Origin: Fibrobacter succinogenes | GTDB taxonomy: Bacteria > Fibrobacterota > Fibrobacteria > Fibrobacterales > Fibrobacteraceae | Assembly (NCBI GenBank): GCA_902762305.1 | Contig: CACWNW010000002.1 | Span: 186,001 to 250,000, forward strand | Direction: 5' to 3' | DNA: 64,000 nucleotides | Shown: positions 7,967 through 16,861 of the stretch, piece by piece | How the letters are laid out: each line of letters starts with the position of its first letter | Numbering within the stretch: the stretch's first letter is position 1 | Translations under genes and position numbers: made by a program | The notes under the pieces: generated by a model | The model's database searches: none | What the model was told of the DNA's origin: nothing | What the model saw: the letters and a program-made list of their open reading frames with translations, nothing else

Positions 7967-10900
7967 CTAGTTGGCGGCGGCAACAACCGGCGCGGAGTCG
8001 GACTTAGCCGAATCCACCGGTTCTGCGGGCTTTGGTTCCTCTTCGACAACCATCGGCTTTTCGGGGCTGTTCTTGATCTGTTCCACGCTCATCATGAGCC
8101 TGCCACGGCCACCGGCATCGTAATCCGGAACGTTCTTCAGGCCTTCGGCGAGGTAGTCCAGAGCCTTCTGCTTCTCGCCCACGATATCGTAGACGAACGC
8201 AGCCGCCCAGTAGACGCGCCATTCATCGCTAAACTGCTTCTTGCCCAAGTCGAGGTACTTGATGGCGGCAGCGCAGAGGCTGTCGGCCGCAGCCTTCTTC
8301 TCGGCGGTAAACGGCTTGCTCATGCGGAGACCAGCAATCTTTTCGCGGGCATCGAACGAAATCTGGAGGTACAGCGAAACGTAGCTCGAAAGCAGGCGGG
8401 AAGTTTCGTCGTTGATGTAGGCGGTTCCATCGCCCAGGCCACGGAACTTGTAGACGCTGTCGATGAGGTCTGCCGCATACTTCGCGTCGAAGGCATTGCG
8501 CTTCGGGTTAAGGTCGCCCTTGACCAGGTTGTACACGAGGCCTTCCTGCACCATGTACTTCTCGAGGCCCATGAAGTTCGAGGTACCCACGGTCGTGGAG
8601 ATTTCGATAGGCTTGTCCATGTTCTGGAGGGCAAGGTCGATCACGAGCTTGTGCTGCGTGAGCATCATGCCGCTGCGGGTGCGCTTCGCCCAATCGACAA
8701 ACGCGTCCCAGATCTGGTAATGCGTCTTGAAGGTGTAGAGCTTCGCGGAATCGGCAGAGGAGAGTTCCTGGCCTTCCATGGCATCGATACGGGCCTTGAG
8801 CTGCGGCATCAGGCGGTTCGCCCTGTTCACCCAGGTCGCGACAGCATGGTTCGGATTGTTGGCTCCGCTGTTGTCGAGCACCATGTCGCTATCGATAGTC
8901 TTCTTGTTGTAGCTCAGCTTGAGAATCGGCTCGTTGTCGAGCATCTGCTTGATGTACCAGTCGGTATTGCCGAGCGAGAGGTTCACCACGCGCACGTCCT
9001 TACGGATGCCGGCCACTTCCTGCGCAAACCACAGCGGGAAGGTATCGTTGTCGCCGTTCGTGAAGAGGATTGCGTTCGGGCGGCAGCTGTTCAGCAGGTT
9101 GTAGGCGTAATCCCACGGCACCCACAGGCCGGAACGGTCATGTTCCTTGTAGTTGGAAATGCAGGGAACAAGGAACGACACGAGAACGAGAGCCGAAGCA
9201 ACAACAGGTGCAGATGCAGCCATTACAGGCGTTGTCGCGGCAAGGAGCACGAGGATACCGGCGCCGAGGCCGAACATCATGCTCATGAAGATAAACGCCG
9301 GAGTATAGAAGTAGTCACGTTCGCGTACTTCCATGTGGACCGGTTCCGGGAACGGGGCACGGAGCCCGCGCTGGGCAAAACCGTTCTCGATTTTCTTCCA
9401 GCTAGCCCATGCAGCAGAGTTTTCGTAGTTGCTGATATCGCGTTCCACCTTCGAAATTTCGGCAGCAGAAGCACCGCGCTGCTTCATCAACTCGATGCGG
9501 TACTTGCCGACTTCGATTTTCTGGCGGAGGTCAATCAGGTCGTTCGGATCCGGGACCTGCGCAATGCCAGCACCCATGGTGTTGAGGTCGGCCACGTTCC
9601 TGTTCATCACCGACACCCAGTAGTCGTGTTCACGGCCTTCCATGCGGGTACCGTCGGCGAAGTTGATGTAGAACAGGAGGCCGAGAGAGCAGAGGCCATA
9701 GAGCACAGAAAGGAAGATGCCCAGGTGCCTGTTGCGCCTGCAGACATAGACGCAGACAAGAACCAGGAGACCGTTAAAGATGAGGAATATCAGGAGCTGG
9801 GCGGCGATGTTGTCACCCATAAAGCCCATCTGGGTCGGGAACTTTTTCCCGAAGCGTTCCAGCGGGACGTTCTCGGACGGATCGAAGGTGTAGACACCGT
9901 TCGCGTAGTTCACGCCACCCACCTTGTAAGGCAGGTACTGCGCCATCTGGTAGCCACCGTAGCTCATGTTCGGGAACGAGAGCACCTGGTGAGCAAGCTG
10001 GGAACGGCGGTAGAAGGCACGGGTAAGCATGCTTTCGGAACCGTACTGCTTACGTTCGACGAAGTTGTTGAAGGCTTCCCAGTTCTCGCCCTTGAAAATG
10101 TTACCGAGCTGCAGGTTGCCCTGCTCGTCGCGGATGTTGATTTCCGGATCGTTTTCGTCGATAATCGGGTTGAGTTCCGAACGGATAGGAATGTAGAGGT
10201 GAGTGCTGTAGCCAATCAGGGCGAAGAACGCAAAAGCGAGAGAAAGCTTGACCGCATGGTTCATCTTCGGGGAGAACGGCTTCGCCAGCGTGAGAATCGC
10301 AAGCACGACAAGGCAGGTCAGCGAGATCTCGATGAATGCAGAAACCATGTAAATCACGGAGCAGAGGAGCGTACCCGTAATCCAGATGGGCAGGCGTTCA
10401 AAAATCTTCTTGGGCTGGGCGACAAGCAGGAGCACGAACACGGCAGGCACCGTGAGCATCGTGTAGAGGTGGGCGCCCACGCCGAGGAACGCGATGTAGC
10501 AGATAAAGATGAGGATGCGGTCATTCGAAGAGTCTTCGCGCTTGTTGTACCAGACGAGGCCGAGGTACGAGATGAGCATCAGGATGAACATCGCGAGGCC
10601 GTAGACTTCGGCTTCGACGGCGTTGAACCAGAACGTGTCGGAGAACGTCAGGAGGAAGCCGGCCACGAGAGCGGCAGTAGCAAGCACAATCGTGCGGACC
10701 TTACCGGTAATCCTTTCGGCAAGGGAGTCCGTCTTGAGAACAGTCGCAAGGAAATCCCAGGCGAACAGCGCCGTGATATAGACGGTCGCCGCGGAACTGA
10801 ACACCGAGATGAAGTTCACGCGCTTGGCAATTTCTTCCACGAACGGGAGAAGCACAATGACCGCACGGGCGAAGAACACGAAGAACGGAGTTCCAGGAGG

Positions 10901-11050
10901 ATGCGGAATACCCAGCGTGTTCGCACAGGCGACGAACTCGCCGCAGTCCCAAAAGCTCACTGTAGGAGCCATCGTAAGCGAGTAGACGATCAGGGCGACA
11001 AGGCCCGCGATACCCGCAAAGATATGCTTCATCCATTTTTCATTAATCAT
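7967..11050 (-). CDS. DUF2723 multi-span membrane protein, probable protein O-glycosyltransferase
   Basis: About 1027 aa. The N-terminal half has many hydrophobic helices and starts with the DUF2723 signature (LTMAPTVSFWDCGEFVA, then GIPHPPGTPFFV). Central loops and a helical periplasmic C-terminal part follow, ending in a Pro/Glu-rich tail. The family is related to the animal protein TMEM260, which has been shown to be a protein O-mannosyltransferase; bacterial members are often tied to surface glycosylation but are poorly tested. The start is ATG 11050 with GGGAGG just upstream; longer readings in the frame are GC-rich artefacts. The ATG overlaps the nusB stop by 1 bp. Two polyprenyl-phosphate glycosyltransferases directly downstream could supply its lipid-linked sugar donor (inference). 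Confidence 0.85.
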   Translation of the reverse strand: MINEKWMKHIFAGIAGLVALIVYSLTMAPTVSFWDCGEFVACANTLGIPHPPGTPFFVFFARAVIVLLPFVEEIAKRVNFISVFSSAATVYITALFAWDFLATVLKTDSLAERITGKVRTIVLATAALVAGFLLTFSDTFWFNAVEAEVYGLAMFILMLISYLGLVWYNKREDSSNDRILIFICYIAFLGVGAHLYTMLTVPAVFVLLLVAQPKKIFERLPIWITGTLLCSVIYMVSAFIEISLTCLVVLAILTLAKPFSPKMNHAVKLSLAFAFFALIGYSTHLYIPIRSELNPIIDENDPEINIRDEQGNLQLGNIFKGENWEAFNNFVERKQYGSESMLTRAFYRRSQLAHQVLSFPNMSYGGYQMAQYLPYKVGGVNYANGVYTFDPSENVPLERFGKKFPTQMGFMGDNIAAQLLIFLIFNGLLVLVCVYVCRRNRHLGIFLSVLYGLCSLGLLFYINFADGTRMEGREHDYWVSVMNRNVADLNTMGAGIAQVPDPNDLIDLRQKIEVGKYRIELMKQRGASAAEISKVERDISNYENSAAWASWKKIENGFAQRGLRAPFPEPVHMEVRERDYFYTPAFIFMSMMFGLGAGILVLLAATTPVMAASAPVVASALVLVSFLVPCISNYKEHDRSGLWVPWDYAYNLLNSCRPNAILFTNGDNDTFPLWFAQEVAGIRKDVRVVNLSLGNTDWYIKQMLDNEPILKLSYNKKTIDSDMVLDNSGANNPNHAVATWVNRANRLMPQLKARIDAMEGQELSSADSAKLYTFKTHYQIWDAFVDWAKRTRSGMMLTQHKLVIDLALQNMDKPIEISTTVGTSNFMGLEKYMVQEGLVYNLVKGDLNPKRNAFDAKYAADLIDSVYKFRGLGDGTAYINDETSRLLSSYVSLYLQISFDAREKIAGLRMSKPFTAEKKAAADSLCAAAIKYLDLGKKQFSDEWRVYWAAAFVYDIVGEKQKALDYLAEGLKNVPDYDAGGRGRLMMSVEQIKNSPEKPMVVEEEPKPAEPVDSAKSDSAPVVAAAN

Positions 11051-11487
11051 TATTTTCCTCCCTTCGTCGAACCTACGACTATGTTGCGCTTCTGCATAAA
11101 ACCAGTAAGAAGGCCGTTCACAAACGAACCCGAATCCGCGGTGCTGAACTTGCTCGAAATCTGGATAGCTTCCGAAAGCACCACCTTGATGGGCGTATCG
11201 GTGACATAGAGCAGTTCCACCATGGCAATGCGGATGACAATGCGGTCGAGGCATGCCATGCGTTCGATTTCCCAGTGGACCGTCGCCATCTTGATTTCCT
11301 CATCGAGTTCATCACGATGGGCAAGCACCAGGTCCACGAGCTTCATTCCATATTTTTTCTGTTCGTCATCAAGGGGCTGGCTCTCGAGAACACCCGGAAG
11401 CGCCTCGCCCACCGTCTGGCCCGTCAGTTCCATGGAGTACAGCAACTGCATGGCAAATACGCGGGCTGGTCGAAAACTTTTTTGCAT
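11050..11487 (-). CDS. nusB: Transcription antitermination factor NusB
   Basis: 145 aa all-helical RNA-binding protein that, with NusE (S10), loads on boxA to allow antitermination in rRNA operons. The N-terminal RPARVFAMQLLYSMELTG and the C-terminal LSEAIQISSKFSTADSGSF are family hallmarks; the latter includes the conserved KFS segment followed by VNGLL. It sits directly after ribH, the arrangement seen in many bacteria where ribH and nusB are adjacent. There is no clear ribosome site before the ATG, so translation may depend on coupling with ribH 18 bp upstream. Confidence 0.93.
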   Translation of the reverse strand: MQKSFRPARVFAMQLLYSMELTGQTVGEALPGVLESQPLDDEQKKYGMKLVDLVLAHRDELDEEIKMATVHWEIERMACLDRIVIRIAMVELLYVTDTPIKVVLSEAIQISSKFSTADSGSFVNGLLTGFMQKRNIVVGSTKGGK

Positions 11488-11505
11488 AATCGTTGTCTTT
11501 ATTTG

Positions 11506-11970
11506 TTAGATGGACTTATAGAGGTTAGCCATTTCGACGGCGGTAGATGCCCAGTTGGCACCGAGGTTACCCGCCTTGAGGCCGGCGCGGTTCATCGCCT
11601 GGTCCACGGTATCGGTCGTGAGGATTCCGAGAATCACCGGGAGCTTGCCTTCGGCGGCGATATTCGCGACACCGCCGGTAGAGGCGTTAACCACCACGTC
11701 GTAGTGGCTCGTCTCGCCGCGGATCACGGCACCGATGGCCATCACGGCACTGTACTTGTCGGAATCGGCAAGCCTGCGGCACACGCCCGGAAGTTCGAAT
11801 GCGCCCGGGACGCGCACGACGGTAATGTCCTTGTCGGCAACGCCCAGCAGTTCAAGCTGGCGGAGCGCGCCTTCCAGGAGTTTGTCGGTCACCACTTCGT
11901 TGAAGCGGGCGACCGCGATTGCAATCTTGAGGCCAGAACCATTCAGGGAATTCTTGATTTCTTTAGCCAT
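11506..11970 (-). CDS. ribH: 6,7-dimethyl-8-ribityllumazine synthase
   Basis: 154 aa. It condenses 5-amino-6-ribitylaminouracil with 3,4-dihydroxybutanone 4-phosphate, the penultimate step of riboflavin synthesis. Family motifs are present in order: VARFNEVVTDKLLEGA, VRVPGAFELP, AIGAVIRGETSHYD (with the catalytic His region) and PVILGILTTDT. GAGG lies upstream of ATG 11970, and ribBA ends one base before this start, so the genes are co-transcribed. Length and motifs are normal. Confidence 0.97.
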   Translation of the reverse strand: MAKEIKNSLNGSGLKIAIAVARFNEVVTDKLLEGALRQLELLGVADKDITVVRVPGAFELPGVCRRLADSDKYSAVMAIGAVIRGETSHYDVVVNASTGGVANIAAEGKLPVILGILTTDTVDQAMNRAGLKAGNLGANWASTAVEMANLYKSI

Positions 11971-11971
11971 C

Positions 11972-13216
11972 TTATTTTTCCTCTTTCAAATTTTCTTCGG
12001 CAGGAGCCGCGCCATCCAAATGCAGCTGGTGGCCCATCTTCTTCTGCTTCGTGAGCAGGTAGAAAAGGTTTTCCTTGTTCGGCTTGACCTCGATGGGGAC
12101 GCGTTCCACAATCTTGAGCCCGTAGGCCGAGATGCCCGAAATCTTGCTCGGGTTGTTCGTCAAGAGGCGCATTTCCTTCACGCCGAGATCCGCAAGGATC
12201 TGCGCGCCCGTACCGTACTGGCGCAAATCGGACTTGAACCCGAGGTGCAGGTTCGCCTCGACCGTATCCATGCCCTTCTCCTGCAGCTCATAAGCACGCA
12301 GCTTGTTGCAGAGCCCGATGCCTCGACCTTCCTGGCCGCGCATGTACAGGAACACGCCACCGTGCTCGCCGATGAACTTCATGGCGGACTGCAACTGTTC
12401 ACCGCAGTCGCAGCGGAGGCTACCGAAAATATCGCCCGTAAGGCATTCGCTGTGCACGCGCACGTAAACCGGCTTGCTGAAGTCGGGGTTGCCCGCGACC
12501 CAGGCCACGTGTTCCACGCCGTCGGTCTTGCTCTTGTAGGCATACGCGGTAAAATCGCCGTACTTGGTCTGCACGTGCGGGGCGGCCACACGCTGTACCA
12601 GCTTCTCGTTCTTGAGGCGGTAGTCGATGAGGTCACGGATGGAAATAATCTTGAGACCGAACTTCTTGGCCACTTCCTGCAGTTGCGGCATGCGGGCCAT
12701 CGTTCCGTCCTCGTTCATGATCTCGATGAGGGCGGCGGCAGGCCTGAGTCCGGCCAGTTTTGCGAGGTCCACCGCGGCTTCGGTATGTCCCGCACGGCGC
12801 AGCACACCTTCTTCTTGTGCGTACAGGGGCGAAATATGCCCCGGACGGCCGAAGTCGCTCGGCTTGGAGTTCGGGTCGGCAAGCGCCTGTATCGTTGCCG
12901 CACGGTCATGAGCGGAAACACCCGTGGAGCACCCCTCGATCTTGTCGACCATGATGGTAAAGGGGGTGCCCAGAATCGAGGTATTCTCGGCGGTCTGGCG
13001 CGTGAGGTTGAGTTCGTGGCAGCGCTTGATGGGCAGCGGGCAGCAGAGCACGCCACGGCCCTCGTGGAGCATGAAGTTCACCTTTTCAGGCGTAATCTTC
13101 TCGGCGGCGATTACGAAATCGCCCTCGTTCTCGCGGTCTTCGTCGTCGACCACGATTAAAAACTTGCCGTTCTTGAAATCTTCTATGGCCTCTTCAATCG
13201 TATTAAGCAAGGTCAC
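11972..13216 (-). CDS. ribBA: Bifunctional DHBP synthase / GTP cyclohydrolase II
   Basis: 414 aa fusion. Residues 1-205 are 3,4-dihydroxy-2-butanone 4-phosphate synthase, with the acidic loop [12 protein letters not shown] near residue 25 and [13 protein letters not shown] further on. Residues 210-400 are GTP cyclohydrolase II, with the zinc cysteines in [19 protein letters not shown] and the motif [10 protein letters not shown]. The two halves supply the two precursors used by RibH. The GTG start overlaps the end of ribE by 14 bp, so translation is coupled. A C-terminal tail of about 20 residues after the catalytic core is rich in Glu and Lys. Confidence 0.97.
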   Translation of the reverse strand: MTLLNTIEEAIEDFKNGKFLIVVDDEDRENEGDFVIAAEKITPEKVNFMLHEGRGVLCCPLPIKRCHELNLTRQTAENTSILGTPFTIMVDKIEGCSTGVSAHDRAATIQALADPNSKPSDFGRPGHISPLYAQEEGVLRRAGHTEAAVDLAKLAGLRPAAALIEIMNEDGTMARMPQLQEVAKKFGLKIISIRDLIDYRLKNEKLVQRVAAPHVQTKYGDFTAYAYKSKTDGVEHVAWVAGNPDFSKPVYVRVHSECLTGDIFGSLRCDCGEQLQSAMKFIGEHGGVFLYMRGQEGRGIGLCNKLRAYELQEKGMDTVEANLHLGFKSDLRQYGTGAQILADLGVKEMRLLTNNPSKISGISAYGLKIVERVPIEVKPNKENLFYLLTKQKKMGHQLHLDGAAPAEENLKEEK

Positions 13217-13802
13217 GTTCCTTCAGATAATTTTCGATATATTTGCCGAGCATGTCGACTTCCACGTTCACGATGGTCCCGGCAACCCAGTTGCGCAGGT
13301 TCGTGCGGGCAAGCGTCTCGGGGATGATGCACACGCGGATGGAATCCTCGAACTTCTCGGCCACCGTGAGGCTAATCCCGTTCAGGGAGATGGAACCGCG
13401 GCGGATGATGTAGCGCTTGAGGTCCGCAGGCATCTTCAGGTCGACTTCCACGCCCGTTTCGCGCGGAACCACCTGGATGACCTCCGTAATGCAGTCCACA
13501 TGGCCCATCACGAAGTGCCCGCCCATGAAGCTGTCGGCACGGCACGGAAGTTCCAAATTCACCAGTTTTCCGACCGCAGCCTGTTTGAAGGCGGTATTTT
13601 CGACCGTCTGGTGCATCAGGCAAAAAGTGGCTTCGTCATCGGTACAAGATTCTATGGAAAGGCACACTCCGTCGTTAGCGACGCTGTCGCCCAATTTGCA
13701 ATTTTTAAAGAATCCCGGCGACTTGAGGCGCATAGAAAGCGCATCGCCACGACTCTCTATCGAGACGATTTCGCCAGTAGATTGAATAATTCCAGTAAAC
13801 AT
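13203..13802 (-). CDS. ribE: Riboflavin synthase, alpha subunit
   Basis: About 199 aa. It dismutates two lumazine molecules to riboflavin plus the pyrimidine precursor. The start [12 protein letters not shown] is the invariant family N-terminus, so the in-frame TTG at 13811 is rejected. Two lumazine-binding repeats follow: one with [12 protein letters not shown], the second with [13 protein letters not shown]. It is first in the ribE-ribBA-ribH-nusB run. There is no Shine-Dalgarno site; a TATATT hexamer ends 8 nt before the ATG, which suggests a leaderless mRNA and leaves no room for an FMN riboswitch in the 77 bp before the divergent gene. Confidence 0.96.
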   Translation of the reverse strand: MFTGIIQSTGEIVSIESRGDALSMRLKSPGFFKNCKLGDSVANDGVCLSIESCTDDEATFCLMHQTVENTAFKQAAVGKLVNLELPCRADSFMGGHFVMGHVDCITEVIQVVPRETGVEVDLKMPADLKRYIIRRGSISLNGISLTVAEKFEDSIRVCIIPETLARTNLRNWVAGTIVNVEVDMLGKYIENYLKERDLA

Positions 13803-13810
13803 ACGCGCCA

Positions 13811-13816
13811 AATATA
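13811..13816 (-). promoter_or_regulatory. Probable -10 element of the rib operon (leaderless)
   Basis: On the minus strand TATATT occupies this site and is followed by 8 nt and the ribE ATG, with no ribosome site between. A convincing -35 is not visible. The same layout recurs at other genes in the window (see 39918-39923, 45439-45444, 49507-49535). Confidence 0.5.
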
Positions 13817-13879
13817 GAATTTTCGCGCCTTACATTTTTTTTGTTATCTTAGAATTGACGGGATTGGAAAGGTCTATTT

Positions 13880-16732
13880 ATGAAGATTAGCAAGGCATAT
13901 CTCCTGTTTCCGTTTCTATTCGCCGCCGCATGCAGCAATAGCGAAATGCAAATTATATCCGAGGAAACCTGCCAACAAAGCAGCGATTCGACAGAAGTTG
14001 AGCCCCAAGACTCGACAACCAATCCTTTGAAAGAAATCGACGGCATGATCCAGCTCTCCGGCGGAAAGGTGACCGTCGGCTCCAATGACAAGAGTTTCAA
14101 AACAAACGAAAGGCCAGCCATGAAGGTCGTATTGGACTACGAATTCTTCCTGGACATCCACGAAGTCACCTGCGGCGATTACGACAAGATTGCGAAAGAA
14201 GCGGACCTGAAACGCTTCCCCTGCAAGGGCGACAGCCTGCCCATTACCGACGTGACTTACTTCGACGCCGTCCTTTTCGCGAATGCCAAAAGCAGCCAAG
14301 AAAAAAGAGATACAGTCTATACCTACGGCAAGGCAACATTCGACACCGAAGGACACTGTTCGAATTTGGAAGGATTGACATTTCACCCCGAAACCGAGGG
14401 GTACAGGCTTCCGACCGAAGCGGAATGGGTTTTCGCAGCGACAAGGGCTTGGAATACGGAGAAAAGCTGGAACAGCGACAACTCCGGCTACACCGCACGT
14501 GAAGTTTGCGGTGCGGGAACCGACTCCGCGGGATTCTGCGACATGGCGGGAAACGTTATGGAATGGGTGAACGACTGGCTCGGGCTATTCCGCGACACGA
14601 CCATCACCAACTACGCCGGTGCGCCCGATGGCGGAGAGAAGGGCGAACGTATTCTAAAAGGCGGCAATTACGCATCCGCCCCAAACGAACTGAATCCCTA
14701 CAGCCGTGGAGACGTCTATACCGTAACCTCCGCGACTAGGGCCGAATATGTGGGCTTCCGACTGGCGCTGGGCGCTATCCCCGACGCCCTCTGGATGGGA
14801 AACGACGGCAAATCCCAGGCAAGCATCGTCTCGCCACTTGCGGGGAGCGAAACCATCAAGAGCCTTACGGGTACATACAACGTAAAATTAGCCTTCCGAA
14901 ACGACATCTCGGGCAACATCGCCTATATCGATTACCTGAACGGGCCTCAAGCCGTAATTGAAATAGAAGACACGCTGGATGCGTTCCATCCCGACATCTC
15001 TCCCGACGGGAACTACGTGGCGTTCTGCACCGGAATGGAAGGCATTTCAAAAAATTCAAAGCTCTATGTGCGCAAGCTGGACAAGGAAGCCTGCGATGCA
15101 ATCCAACTGAATGTCGAATCAGCCGCTATTCCGCGCTGGCGGGTTCTTGAAAACGGAGACACCGTAATCGTCTATGTGACAAACGCCGGCAACAACAAGG
15201 ACGAAACCACATTCCTTTCCGCGTCGACTTGGCAAGTGCCATTCACAAACGGAAAGTTCGGGACTCCGCAGAAACTCTTCGACGGGGCCTTCCACGGCGG
15301 CATCAGCGAAGACAACACGCTCGCTGTCACAGGTGCAAAATTGCTTCGCGCCCGCGTCGCCAAATCCGGTTCCACGCTCACGCAAAACGCAACAAATACA
15401 ATTTGGTACGACAGCGCACAGGCCTGCAACGCATCGCTCGCACAGGATGGCAGCAAGCGCACCGCATTCCTCGACTTCGTCGGGAAACCCGGCGTCAAGT
15501 TCGTCGGAAGCAGTTACAACACGCACGAGCGCCTCTTTATCGCAGACAGCGCAGGGAAACTCATACAGTCCATCAAGTCTCCCGCAGGCTACGCGTTTGA
15601 CCATACGGAATGGGCAACGGACGGAGTCAATTCCAACATCGTGGCGACGCTTACCAACGCAAACGGGGCGCACATGAAAATTGCGTTCGTGAACACGAAA
15701 GACAGCAACACTACAGAACTTGTCGAAGGCGACGAACTCTGGCATCCCGCCCTCTGGATGGAAAAAAAGGAAATCGAACCGGACACGCTCCCCGTCGACA
15801 CTGTAGAAACCGAATTTCAACTTGACCCCGACAGCGCGGGTATATATTACAACGCAAGCGGAGCATGCCCCTACGCCATCGAATTCCGTTACAAAATGGA
15901 AATTCTCTGGCAATACAAAGACACTGCCAATACGGTAATTCTGGGTTCTTCGCGCGCTTATCACGGGATCAATCCGCTCCTTTTCGACGAGCCCGTATTC
16001 GCCATCAATCTAGCGACACCGGCGGCATCCATTTCGGGAAGTTCCATCTTCTTCAAAAATTACATCCTTCCCCACGTAAAGAATCTGAAAACGGTGGTTA
16101 TCGCATTGGACCTAGACAGAGCTTACAACGAAGGGAAAAACATCAACAACATGTTCTACCGCACATACTCATCGTATCCCGGCTTCGTTTACGACAAGAA
16201 TCATAATTACTGGGTCGACAACTACCCTCCAAAACTGTTCGAAATGACCTACAAGGCCCCCGGCAAAGATTCCGAAGCGAAGACACTCCGGCCAACACGC
16301 GGTTTCAAGCCCATGGACACATTCGGATGGGGCTCACCAAATGTCGCCGAAGATTCCTGCTGGATGGACACCAAGGCCAAAGAATTCCAGGCAAACTTTG
16401 ATTTACTGAAAGATTTAATCGCTACTTGCAAGGAGCACGATATCACCGTCATCGGGGTAATCATTCCGGTCAGTCCTGAATACAAGAACACAGGAGCGTT
16501 CGGCTACCGCGGTCTAAGGCGAAGCGACGCATTTAAAGTCATTGAAGACCTTTCGGACTTAAGCCTAACCTACCCGAATTTCGTCCTGATGGATGAAAAC
16601 AAGATGGGAGAACACGACTACACCGACGAAGACGCTCTTGACAACGCGCATCTTTCCAAGGTTGGTGCAGCAAAGTTGACCCCCCGCATAGATTCGCTCA
16701 TCAGAACGTTGAATATTGATTTCGCCCATTAA
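13880..16732 (+). CDS. TIGR02171-type lipoprotein: SUMF1-like, TolB-like and SGNH-like domains
   Basis: 950 aa. A signal peptide ends in the lipobox FAAAC, so this is an exported lipoprotein. Residues 50-290 form a formylglycine-generating-enzyme-like (SUMF1) fold: YRLPTEAEWVFAA, FCDMAGNVMEWVNDW, RILKGGNYASA and EYVGFRLAL. Residues 310-620 resemble TolB/PD40 beta-propeller blades (AFHPDISPDGNYVAFCTG). The last 270 residues contain TVILGSSRAYHGINP and, near the end, DNAHLSKVGAAKL, a pattern like the Ser and Asp/His blocks of SGNH hydrolases. The total size and order fit the paralogous Fibrobacter family TIGR02171, function unknown. It is transcribed divergently from the rib operon. The SGNH reading is my inference. 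Confidence 0.85.
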   Translation: MKISKAYLLFPFLFAAACSNSEMQIISEETCQQSSDSTEVEPQDSTTNPLKEIDGMIQLSGGKVTVGSNDKSFKTNERPAMKVVLDYEFFLDIHEVTCGDYDKIAKEADLKRFPCKGDSLPITDVTYFDAVLFANAKSSQEKRDTVYTYGKATFDTEGHCSNLEGLTFHPETEGYRLPTEAEWVFAATRAWNTEKSWNSDNSGYTAREVCGAGTDSAGFCDMAGNVMEWVNDWLGLFRDTTITNYAGAPDGGEKGERILKGGNYASAPNELNPYSRGDVYTVTSATRAEYVGFRLALGAIPDALWMGNDGKSQASIVSPLAGSETIKSLTGTYNVKLAFRNDISGNIAYIDYLNGPQAVIEIEDTLDAFHPDISPDGNYVAFCTGMEGISKNSKLYVRKLDKEACDAIQLNVESAAIPRWRVLENGDTVIVYVTNAGNNKDETTFLSASTWQVPFTNGKFGTPQKLFDGAFHGGISEDNTLAVTGAKLLRARVAKSGSTLTQNATNTIWYDSAQACNASLAQDGSKRTAFLDFVGKPGVKFVGSSYNTHERLFIADSAGKLIQSIKSPAGYAFDHTEWATDGVNSNIVATLTNANGAHMKIAFVNTKDSNTTELVEGDELWHPALWMEKKEIEPDTLPVDTVETEFQLDPDSAGIYYNASGACPYAIEFRYKMEILWQYKDTANTVILGSSRAYHGINPLLFDEPVFAINLATPAASISGSSIFFKNYILPHVKNLKTVVIALDLDRAYNEGKNINNMFYRTYSSYPGFVYDKNHNYWVDNYPPKLFEMTYKAPGKDSEAKTLRPTRGFKPMDTFGWGSPNVAEDSCWMDTKAKEFQANFDLLKDLIATCKEHDITVIGVIIPVSPEYKNTGAFGYRGLRRSDAFKVIEDLSDLSLTYPNFVLMDENKMGEHDYTDEDALDNAHLSKVGAAKLTPRIDSLIRTLNIDFAH

Positions 16733-16768
16733 TCGGACGCTTTATTCCCGCTTTCGCCCCCCGTTTTT

Positions 16769-16794
16769 GCTAAATTTTCACCCGAAAATTTAGC
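16769..16794. repeat. Perfect 11-bp inverted repeat at the pheT promoter
   Basis: GCTAAATTTTC, four bases, GAAAATTTAGC. There is no T-run on either side, so it is not a standard terminator. Its left arm overlaps TTTTTGCTAAATT, which looks like an extended -10 element, so it could be an operator or a 5' mRNA hairpin about 70 bp before pheT. Confidence 0.6.
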
Positions 16795-16861
16795 AGGCAC
16801 GTATTTTGCACACAGGCAGTCCCGTTACGCCCCGAGCAAATCCCGTGCCAAAGAGGAAAAG

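Noticed and set aside
13803-13879. FMN riboswitch upstream of the rib operon
   Set aside because: Only 77 bp separate ribE from the divergent gene and a -10 lies 8 nt before the ATG; no RFN-like helices fit.
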